The position numbers and the translations under genes were made by a program. Of a DNA stretch of 6,617 bases, positions 1 to 4,748 are shown in pieces. The notes under the pieces were generated by a model that was not told the DNA's origin, made no database searches, and saw nothing but the letters and a program-made list of their open reading frames with translations. Each line of letters opens with the position of its first letter. Positions within the stretch are counted from its first letter, which is position 1. Source of the stretch: Oscillospiraceae bacterium (lineage in GTDB: Bacteria; Bacillota; Clostridia; Oscillospirales; Acutalibacteraceae); assembly GCA_019417045.1 (NCBI GenBank), contig DXWE01000087.1, positions 1 through 6,617 on the forward strand, read 5' to 3'.

Positions 1-191
1 CGACCAACTTCAACTGCATCCGGATTGTCGTCATGCACAGCGGCCCGATCGTCGCCGGGATTGACGACCTCTCCGCCACCGGCCCGAATGGCCCGGCGCA
101 AACTGCCGCGCTTGCAGCTTTTGTTCCGGATCGCCGGCAGGTGGACTTCTGGGGAGATACAGATCCCCTGTTCCTGCCGGAAATCGTGTAA
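1..191 (+). CDS. C-terminal end of an unidentified protein (5' truncated by window)
   Basis: An open frame enters the window (full codons from position 3) and ends at TAA 189-191, giving the last 62 residues, from TNFNCIRIVV to FLPEIV. The composition is beta-rich, and the stretch IVAGIDDLSATGPN resembles the closing strands of beta-sandwich modules, such as those attached to carbohydrate-active enzymes. That is only a resemblance in style; no catalytic motif is visible and I do not recognise the family. The next gene is a LacI regulator, so a role in sugar use would fit, but this is inference. The frame is favoured over overlapping frames because it runs in from the edge, has protein-like composition, and stops just before a strong hairpin. 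Confidence 0.6.
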   Translation, partial: TNFNCIRIVVMHSGPIVAGIDDLSATGPNGPAQTAALAAFVPDRRQVDFWGDTDPLFLPEIV

Positions 192-210
192 AACAGGCTT
201 TCGCGAGGGC

Positions 211-243
211 GGGAGGGACGCGAGGTTACTTCGCGTCCCTCCC
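211..243 (+). terminator. Perfect 13-bp hairpin after the first gene, weak T-tract
   Basis: Bases 211-223 (GGGAGGGACGCGA) are the exact reverse complement of 231-243, with a 7-base loop GGTTACT. It begins 19 bases after the stop codon of the upstream gene, which is where a transcription terminator is expected. There is no T-run directly after the stem; the first T5 lies at 263-267. It may therefore be a poor intrinsic terminator or an mRNA 3'-end stabilising stem. Confidence 0.6.
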
Positions 244-310
244 CCCGTGAGGAGCGGCCATCTTTTTGGAGTATTCGGTTAGACAGGTAAAACATAAAGG
301 GCCGATTGGC

Positions 311-339
311 TTGACAAATGTCTGTTCGGATCCTATACT
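311..339 (+). promoter_or_regulatory. Sigma-A promoter of the LacI-family gene
   Basis: TTGACA (311-316, perfect -35) is separated by 17 bases from TATACT (334-339, five of six to TATAAT). Transcription would start near 346. The ATG at 349 would then have no room for a ribosome binding site, which supports the downstream GTG start at 403. Confidence 0.85.
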
Positions 340-384
340 GATTTTCAAATGATCCTTTGCATTTCTGATCACAGCTGCATACAT

Positions 385-395
385 AAAGGGGGTGG
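385..395 (+). promoter_or_regulatory. Ribosome binding site that sets the LacI-gene start
   Basis: AAAGGGGGTGG resembles the anti-Shine-Dalgarno complement AAAGGAGGTGA with one mismatch in the core. It lies 7 bases before GTG 403 and 4 bases before TTG 400, and downstream of the in-frame ATG 349, so it excludes the longer reading. The choice between TTG 400 and GTG 403 changes the product by one residue. Confidence 0.75.
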
Positions 396-402
396 TTTTT
401 TG

Positions 403-1413
403 GTGGTCACGATCAAGGATGTTGCCAAATGCAGCGGGATGTCCATCGCCACCGTTTCCAAGTACCTCAACGGGAAACCCGTGCGTGAAAAGAGTGCGCA
501 AAAAGTGGCCGATGCGATCCGTGAGCTGGGCTATCGCCCCAATCTGAATGCCCGCGGCCTGCGGAATTCTTCCACACTGACGATCGGCATTCTGGTGGAA
601 AACGTCACCAACAACTTCTATAACCAGATGATCTCCCATCTGTCGGACTTGTTGGCGGCCCACAATTACGGCTGTATTATCTGCGAGACGAAAAACGACA
701 GTGAGATTCTGGAACAGCGTCTGAAATTCCTGCGCGGCCGTAATGTGGACGGCCTGTTTCTCATCATGGGCAGCATTCCGGATGCGATTGTCCCGCTGAT
801 TAACGATACTTTTGAAAACGTGGTAGTCATCGACATGTTCGTCGACGGCCTGAATGCGGATTTTATCTTTACGGACAACATCTCCGCCTCCTATACCGCC
901 GTGGAACAGCTCATCGCCAAAAAGCATCGCGAAATCGCCCTCATCACCGGCAACTCGCAGTATTTTTCGGCCCGGGAGCGAACCAAGGGCTATCTGCGCT
1001 GCCTGGAGGATTACCATATTCCCATCCGGGAAGACCTGATCTTTGAAGAGGAATACGATATCAACGGTGGGTATCAGGCCTGTAAAAAGCTGCTGCAATT
1101 TCCCGAGGAAAAACGGCCCAGCGCCATTCTGATCACCTCGTATTTCATGACCATCGGCTCGATCATCGCGTTCAACGATTCGGGAACCCGCATTCCGGAC
1201 GACATATCGGTCATCTGTTTTGACAACTACGATATCAACAAGGTGTTTCGCCCGGCGCTGTCGTGCATCATCCAGCCGAGCGACGAGATCTGCGAAAAAG
1301 CCGTGGATTGCATGCTGGAGCGGATCCTATCCCCCAGCCGGGACGTGCGGGTAAAACGGATCACCGCGCAGTTCCAGCCGGGGCAGTCCGTCAGGGATGT
1401 GCAGACCAAATAA
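403..1413 (+). CDS. LacI/GalR-family transcriptional regulator
   Basis: The 336-residue product has the standard LacI-family length and layout. Residues 2-48 form the helix-turn-helix domain (TIKDVAKCSGMSIATVSKYLNGK), followed by RELGYRPNLNARGLRN, the usual link and hinge helix. The rest is a periplasmic-binding-protein-like effector domain, with recognisable strands LTIGILVENVTNNFYNQM, VDGLFLIMGS, EIALITGN, and near the end PDDISVICFDNYD. The protein would bind a palindromic operator as a dimer or tetramer and release or bind it on sensing a small sugar-like ligand; the ligand cannot be read from sequence. GTG 403 is preferred because it gives the canonical MVTIKDVA start, has the binding site at 385-395, and lies well downstream of the predicted transcription start. 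The gene is monocistronic, between its own promoter and terminator, so its target may be the gene ending at 191, itself, or a distant locus. Family assignment is secure; specificity is unknown. Confidence 0.95.
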   Translation: MVTIKDVAKCSGMSIATVSKYLNGKPVREKSAQKVADAIRELGYRPNLNARGLRNSSTLTIGILVENVTNNFYNQMISHLSDLLAAHNYGCIICETKNDSEILEQRLKFLRGRNVDGLFLIMGSIPDAIVPLINDTFENVVVIDMFVDGLNADFIFTDNISASYTAVEQLIAKKHREIALITGNSQYFSARERTKGYLRCLEDYHIPIREDLIFEEEYDINGGYQACKKLLQFPEEKRPSAILITSYFMTIGSIIAFNDSGTRIPDDISVICFDNYDINKVFRPALSCIIQPSDEICEKAVDCMLERILSPSRDVRVKRITAQFQPGQSVRDVQTK

Positions 1414-1422
1414 ACAGGGTTT

Positions 1423-1456
1423 CGGCAGAGGGAGGCTGTTCCCTCTGCCGTTTTTT
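1423..1456 (+). terminator. Intrinsic terminator of the LacI-family gene
   Basis: CGGCAGAGGGA (1423-1433) pairs perfectly with TCCCTCTGCCG (1440-1450) around a 6-base loop, followed immediately by six T residues (1451-1456). It starts 10 bases after the stop codon. Confidence 0.95.
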
Positions 1457-1481
1457 ATGCCGCCTGCTGCCCGCCGCCTCT

Positions 1482-1510
1482 TTCATAAACATGGCCGTTT
1501 GGTGTATACT
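1482..1510 (+). promoter_or_regulatory. Probable promoter of the hydrogenase-like gene
   Basis: TATACT (1505-1510) matches the -10 consensus at five of six positions. TTCATA (1482-1487) sits 17 bases upstream and matches the -35 at four of six. It lies between the terminator at 1456 and the start codon at 1561, leaving a leader of about 45 bases. Confidence 0.6.
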
Positions 1511-1560
1511 AAAGATTCCCGGAAAATTTCCAATTTTGGGATAATGAGGAGGACAGGCCG

Positions 1561-2790
1561 ATGACGCCGTTTGACACCCTGTATAAAGAGATGCTGCAGC
1601 GTACGGTCCGGCAGCGGGAGGAACCGCTGCCGCCGTATGACCCCCATCAGCTGGACTGCCTGCTGCATCCGGAGAAATACGCCCCGGTGGTGCGCACGCA
1701 GCCGTGTGAGGCGGACGGCTGCGAGCATGCCTGTCAGAACAGCTGTCTGTTCGACGCCATCGTCCCCGACGGACAGGGTGGCATGACAATCGATCCGGCC
1801 CGCTGTGTGGGGTGCGCGGCCTGTATAGACGCGTGCAAAATGGAGCGGCTGACGGCCAGCCGGGACGTGCTGCCCGCGATGAAAGCGGTGCGGGAATCAC
1901 AGGGCCCCGCCTATGCGCTGGTGGCGCCGGCATTTTTGGGGCAGTTCGGCGAACAGGTGACGCCGGGCAGGCTGCGCAGCGCGTTTCAGGCGCTCGGCTT
2001 TGCCGGCATGGTGGAGGTGGCGCTGTTTGCGGATCTGCTCACGCTGAAGGAGGCGCTCGCATTCGACCGGCATATCCTGCACGATGGGGACTTTCAGCTG
2101 ACCAGCTGCTGCTGTCCAATGTGGATCGGGATGATCCGGAAGATCTATCACGAGCTGATGCCGCACGTTCCGGGCGCCGTGTCGCCGATGATCGCCTGTG
2201 GCCGGGTGGTCAAGGCACTCCACCCCGACGCGGTGACGGTATTTATCGGCCCGTGTCTCGCGAAAAAGAGTGAGGCGCGGGAACCGGACCTCGCCGGAGC
2301 GGTGGACTATGTCCTCACCTTTCAGGAGGCGCGGGATATCTTTGACGCGGCCGGGCTCGATCTGCCGTCGCTGCCGGAGGACGAGCGGGAGCACTCCTCG
2401 CGCGCCGGCCGGATCTATGCGCGGGCGGGTGGTGTCAGCGAGGCGGTGCGCCGGACGGTGGAACAGCTGTGTCCGGGCCGGGAGATCCCGGTGCGCACCC
2501 GGCGCGCAGACGGGGTACCGGCCTGCCGCGCGATGATCGAACAGCTGCGCGCCGGGGAGACGGATGCGAATTTCTTTGAGGGGATGGGGTGCGTCGGCGG
2601 CTGTGTCGGCGGCCCGCGGGTGATTTTGGACCGGGAGGAGGGCGCGCAGCGCGTAGACGCCTATGGAGAGGCGGCCTCGTTTTTGACCCCGCTTGAAAAC
2701 CCCTATGTGCAGGAGCTGCTCCGCCGACTGGGATTTGACACGGTGGAACAGCTGCTGGAGAGCGGGATGTTCACCCGCGATTTTTCGTAA
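1561..2790 (+). CDS. [FeFe]-hydrogenase-family protein with two [4Fe-4S] motifs
   Basis: This 409-residue cytoplasmic protein joins an N-terminal ferredoxin-like part to an iron-only hydrogenase domain. The first cluster motif is C49-x4-C54-x3-C58-x3-C62; the second is the ferredoxin motif C82-x2-C85-x2-C88-x3-C92. The H-cluster motifs follow in order: L1 TSCCCPMW (181-188), L2 IGPCLAKKSEA (229-239), and L3 FFEGMGCVGGCVGGP (338-352). These supply the four expected H-cluster cysteines (one in L1, C232, C344, C348). Family knowledge implies proton reduction, hydrogen oxidation, or hydrogen sensing. L1 has one more cysteine than the classical TSCCPGW, and L2 has G where the classical enzyme has M (MPC). 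The set recalls the less studied group B-type enzymes, a recollection and not a verified placement. No maturase (HydE, HydF, HydG) or electron-transfer partner is nearby. The start is set by AGGAGG at 1547-1552, 8 bases before the ATG. No clear terminator follows. Confidence 0.92.
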   Translation: MTPFDTLYKEMLQRTVRQREEPLPPYDPHQLDCLLHPEKYAPVVRTQPCEADGCEHACQNSCLFDAIVPDGQGGMTIDPARCVGCAACIDACKMERLTASRDVLPAMKAVRESQGPAYALVAPAFLGQFGEQVTPGRLRSAFQALGFAGMVEVALFADLLTLKEALAFDRHILHDGDFQLTSCCCPMWIGMIRKIYHELMPHVPGAVSPMIACGRVVKALHPDAVTVFIGPCLAKKSEAREPDLAGAVDYVLTFQEARDIFDAAGLDLPSLPEDEREHSSRAGRIYARAGGVSEAVRRTVEQLCPGREIPVRTRRADGVPACRAMIEQLRAGETDANFFEGMGCVGGCVGGPRVILDREEGAQRVDAYGEAASFLTPLENPYVQELLRRLGFDTVEQLLESGMFTRDFS

Positions 2791-2817
2791 AAACGGGTAG
2801 GAAAACCCCGGAATTTG

Positions 2818-2826
2818 TGGTATACT
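2818..2826 (+). promoter_or_regulatory. Extended -10 promoter of the patatin/acetyltransferase unit
   Basis: TGG-TATACT gives an extended TGn element directly before a -10 hexamer (2821-2826). The -35 at 17-bp spacing (TAGGAA, 2798-2803) is weak, as is common for extended -10 promoters. Initiation near 2833 would exclude the in-frame ATG at 2815 as a start and leaves a short leader before ATG 2857. Confidence 0.6.
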
Positions 2827-2856
2827 GGACCGAGAATTCACATCGGGGGCGAGGTC

Positions 2857-3705
2857 ATGGCAAATCCGGCGCTGATTTTGGAAGGCGGAGGGATGCGCGG
2901 CATTTTCACCGCGGGGGTTTTGGACTTTTTTCTGGATGCCGGTTTCCGGTTTCCGTCGGTGCTCGGCGTGTCCGCCGGCGCGTGCCACGCGTGCAGCTTT
3001 CTGGCGGGCCAGCGCGGCCGCGCGTATGAGACGGTGGCGCGGTATCTGGACGACAAGCGGTATTGCAGCCTGTACAGCCTGGTGACGACCGGTGACCTGT
3101 TCGGCGCGAAAATGCTGTACGAGACCATTCCGCGGGAACTGTATCCGATCGACAACGACGCCTTTTTGAAGCACCCCGTCCGCTTTCAGGCAGTGGTGAC
3201 CAATTGCCTCACCGGCCGGGCGGAGTATCCCGAGGTCCGGGATCTGTTGGAGGATCTCGTCTATGTGAGGGCCTCCAGTTCGTTGCCCGCCGTGTCGCGC
3301 ATGGTCCCCATAAAAGGGGGGCTGTATCTGGACGGCGGGATCGCCGATTCCATCCCGTTGCTGCAATCCATGCGGCAGGGAAACCGGAAAAACGTGGTGG
3401 TACTGACCCGCCACCGGGAGTACCGCAAGGAGCCAAACTCCCTGATGCCGCTGTTGCGCCTGAAATACCGCCGGTATCCGGAGCTGGTGCACAGCCTCGA
3501 GACCCGACATGTGCGGTATAACGACGCTTTGCATCTGGTGAAACGGGAAGAGGAGCAGGGGAACGCGCTGGTGATCGCACCGGCCGCGCCGCTGGATTTG
3601 GGCCGGATCGAGAAGGACCGCAGAAAGCTGCGCGCCGTCTACGAACAGGGGTACGCGGCAGCCAAGAGGCAGGAGGACGCTTTGCGGGCGTTTTTGGAGA
3701 CATGA
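2857..3705 (+). CDS. Patatin-like phospholipase / lipid acyl hydrolase
   Basis: The 282-residue protein has the full signature of bacterial patatin-like hydrolases, which cleave acyl ester bonds in phospholipids or other lipids with a Ser-Asp dyad. The oxyanion-hole loop is GGGMRG (10-15), the nucleophile elbow is GVSAG with Ser39, and the catalytic aspartate is Asp159 in DGG (159-161). The length and the early GGGMRG fit the short cytoplasmic YjjU-like proteins better than long secreted toxins such as ExoU. No signal peptide or membrane segment is evident. The C-terminal third is rich in Arg, Lys and Glu. ATG 2857 is chosen over the in-frame ATG 2815 because the latter lies upstream of the predicted transcription start and adds 14 residues before the conserved core. 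The GGGGG at 2845-2849 can act as the ribosome binding site, 7 bases before the ATG. Its stop codon overlaps the next start, so the two genes are probably co-translated. The true substrate cannot be inferred. Confidence 0.92.
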   Translation: MANPALILEGGGMRGIFTAGVLDFFLDAGFRFPSVLGVSAGACHACSFLAGQRGRAYETVARYLDDKRYCSLYSLVTTGDLFGAKMLYETIPRELYPIDNDAFLKHPVRFQAVVTNCLTGRAEYPEVRDLLEDLVYVRASSSLPAVSRMVPIKGGLYLDGGIADSIPLLQSMRQGNRKNVVVLTRHREYRKEPNSLMPLLRLKYRRYPELVHSLETRHVRYNDALHLVKREEEQGNALVIAPAAPLDLGRIEKDRRKLRAVYEQGYAAAKRQEDALRAFLET

Positions 3706-4154
3706 GTCAGACGGAAATCCGGGTGCGGGAGGCCAAGGCCGAGGATCTGCCGGCTGTGGCAGAGCTCGCCGCCGAATGGTGGCCTTCCGCCGGGCCCGGC
3801 TTGGAACGCGAGATACGGGCGGACTATCTCCTGTCTCCGGACGGCGCCGCTTTTCTCGCCTGTGCGGGAGAGACGCCGGCGGGATTCGCGTGCTGCCGGC
3901 TGCGCCGGGACTATGTGGAGGGGGCGTCCAGCAGCCCGGTGGGCTATCTGGAGGGGATCTATGTCTGTCCCGCCCTCCGCCGCCGCGGTGCGGCGCGCGC
4001 TCTGCTGGCTGCGGCCAAATGCTGGGCCGCCGCGCACGGCTGTGTGGAGTTCGCCAGTGACTGTGAAGAGGACAACCAGGTCAGCCGGCAGTTCCACGAG
4101 CGGATGGGATTTGAAGAGGTCAACTGCATCCGGTGCTTTCTCCAAAAACTATAA
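3702..4154 (+). CDS. GNAT acetyltransferase, aminoglycoside 6'-N-acetyltransferase-like
   Basis: This 150-residue protein has the single-domain GNAT fold, which moves an acetyl group from acetyl-CoA to an amine. The acetyl-CoA loop is RRRGAA (93-98), following the strand YLEGIYV (82-88). The string DYVEGASSSPVGYLEG (70-85), then GCVEFASDCEEDNQVSRQFHERMGFEE (113-139) and a closing CFLQKL, resembles the AAC(6')-I class of aminoglycoside N-acetyltransferases, where analogous DYVxG, LEGIxV, ASDxxxDN and FHxxxGFEE segments occur in the same order. This comparison is from memory. Chromosomal relatives of this class are not always resistance enzymes; some acetylate other amines. The ATG overlaps the patatin-gene stop (ATGA, 3702-3705), implying translational coupling, and a strong terminator follows. 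No mobile-element sequence is seen nearby, and its GC-rich composition matches its neighbours, so recent acquisition is not indicated. Confidence 0.88.
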   Translation: MSQTEIRVREAKAEDLPAVAELAAEWWPSAGPGLEREIRADYLLSPDGAAFLACAGETPAGFACCRLRRDYVEGASSSPVGYLEGIYVCPALRRRGAARALLAAAKCWAAAHGCVEFASDCEEDNQVSRQFHERMGFEEVNCIRCFLQKL

Positions 4155-4173
4155 ACAGGTAAGTCTCACAGAC

Positions 4174-4206
4174 GGGGTTCCGGCGATGGCCGGAACCCCA
4201 ATTTTT
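4174..4206 (+). terminator. Intrinsic terminator of the patatin/acetyltransferase unit
   Basis: GGGGTTCCGGC (4174-4184) pairs perfectly with GCCGGAACCCC (4189-4199) around the loop GATG, followed by AA and five T residues (4202-4206). It begins 20 bases after the acetyltransferase stop. Confidence 0.93.
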
Positions 4207-4246
4207 ATCTCTCAGCAACTCCTTCTAGAAAAAACGTAAATAATAC

Positions 4247-4275
4247 TTGCAAGTTATAAATAATAATGTTATAAT
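4247..4275 (+). promoter_or_regulatory. Strong sigma-A promoter inside the AT-rich island
   Basis: TTGCAA (4247-4252, four of six to TTGACA) is spaced 17 bases from a perfect TATAAT (4270-4275), which also has the TGn extension (TG at 4267-4268). A short direct repeat GTTATAA (4253-4259 and 4268-4274) falls in the spacer and over the -10. Transcription would start near 4282. It is the best promoter in the window, yet no recognisable gene follows within 450 bases. Confidence 0.8.
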
Positions 4276-4292
4276 AGTGATTGCAAATCACT
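4276..4292 (+). promoter_or_regulatory. 17-bp palindrome over the transcription start: candidate operator
   Basis: AGTGATT-GCA-AATCACT has two perfect 7-base inverted arms around a 3-base centre. It starts directly after the -10 hexamer and spans the expected +1, the classic place for a repressor to block initiation. If transcription begins near 4282 the left arm would not be fully transcribed, so a DNA operator is more likely than an RNA hairpin. The cognate regulator is unknown; I saw no second copy in the window. Confidence 0.65.
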
Positions 4293-4580
4293 TAATATGT
4301 ATATTTCGATGGATATAACCGGGAGAATCGGCATTTCAGAATCTGCGCAAAAAATAGACATTCTCTGTGAAAACGGAAATATTTTTTTGAAATATGGGGA
4401 AAGGAGGGGAAGAAAGTTTTACGGGATCTGGAGGATATCAAAATATTATACAATGTCGTTATTTGGCTATAAAGACTTTTCAGAATTCTTGCACTATAAT
4501 ACGGATGTAACTGGGAAAAACTGGAAATTCCTGAGGGAACCAGAGGTGTAGGGGCAGCATAGAGCGCTGGAGACGAACCC

Positions 4581-4607
4581 ATTCATAAGTTGTCAAGACG
4601 TATGAAT
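4581..4607 (+). other. Inverted repeat adjacent to the leader terminator
   Basis: ATTCATA (4581-4587) and TATGAAT (4601-4607) are perfect inverted arms around a 13-base loop. The right arm shares bases 4606-4607 with the foot of the terminator-like hairpin that follows. The two stems would therefore stack or compete slightly at their junction if transcribed. Confidence 0.5.
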
Positions 4608-4640
4608 CCGCTTCGGCGACTGGGCCGAAGCGGATGTTTT
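4606..4640 (+). terminator. Terminator-like hairpin upstream of the AraC-type regulator
   Basis: ATCCGCTTCGGC (4606-4617) pairs perfectly over 12 bases with GCCGAAGCGGAT (4624-4635) around a 6-base loop, followed by G and four T residues (4637-4640). The T-tract is short, so efficiency may be partial. It could end a transcript from the promoter at 4247-4275, or act as an attenuator before the gene at 4749, for which I see no good nearer promoter. Confidence 0.65.
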
Positions 4641-4748
4641 CCATGTGGAGAGGCAACTGGAAAAAGCAACAGACCGCACGGTTGGCCGGGCGGGACGCGT
4701 CAGCCAAAACGCAAACGGGGAAGAGTTCTTCAGAAGGAGGAGACGAGA

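Larger units (their letters stand above)
4207..4580 (+). other. AT-rich island without a recognisable gene; possible small RNA or long leader
   Basis: By direct count, bases 4201-4500 contain 92 G or C out of 300 (about 31%), against 41 of 60 in a sample at 3901-3960. The island starts right after the terminator at 4206, contains the promoter and palindrome at 4247-4292, and returns to normal composition near 4540. A frame from ATG 4297 to TAG 4551 (84 residues) is open, but it has no ribosome binding site and no family I recognise. A strong Shine-Dalgarno-like AAGGAGGGG (4401-4409) has no ATG, GTG or TTG at usable distance. A T7 run lies at 4382-4388 and a second TATAAT at 4495-4500 lacks a good -35. 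The region could be a small RNA, the long 5' leader of the regulator starting at 4749, or remnant foreign DNA. I cannot decide between these. Confidence 0.5.

Noticed and set aside
350..371. TGATC ... GATCA inverted repeat as a LacI autoregulatory operator
   Set aside because: Only five bases per arm with a 12-base gap and no further symmetry; too weak to call.
349..402. Upstream extension of the LacI-family protein from ATG 349
   Set aside because: The ATG lies about three bases from the predicted transcription start with no ribosome binding site, and adds 18 residues before the canonical MVTIKDVA start.
226..1098. 290-codon open frame on the minus strand over the LacI-family gene
   Set aside because: Antisense shadow of a well-supported regulator gene; the product shows no recognisable domain.
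2791..2812. Possible terminator after the hydrogenase gene
   Set aside because: Only a four- to five-base GGGT/ACCC pairing with no T-tract; not a credible terminator.
1897..3534. Long open frame (545 codons) on the minus strand
   Set aside because: It runs antisense through the hydrogenase and patatin genes, both with intact motifs; long antisense frames are common in GC-rich coding DNA and its product is His/Gln/Arg-rich with no domain.
4401..4409. Strong Shine-Dalgarno-like AAGGAGGGG
   Set aside because: No ATG, GTG or TTG lies within about 15 bases downstream, so it does not start a gene I can support.
4495..4500. Second TATAAT in the island
   Set aside because: The -35 at proper spacing (near 4472-4477, AAGACT) is poor and there is no TGn extension; such hexamers are expected in AT-rich DNA.
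4297..4551. 84-residue open frame from ATG 4297 in the AT-rich island
   Set aside because: It has no ribosome binding site, no recognisable family, and AT-rich DNA of this kind could give such a frame by chance. Kept only as part of the island description.
4590..4748. N-terminal extension of the AraC-type protein from ATG 4590
   Set aside because: It would translate through the terminator-like hairpin, is basic and low in protein-like pattern, and a clear binding site directs the ATG at 4749.
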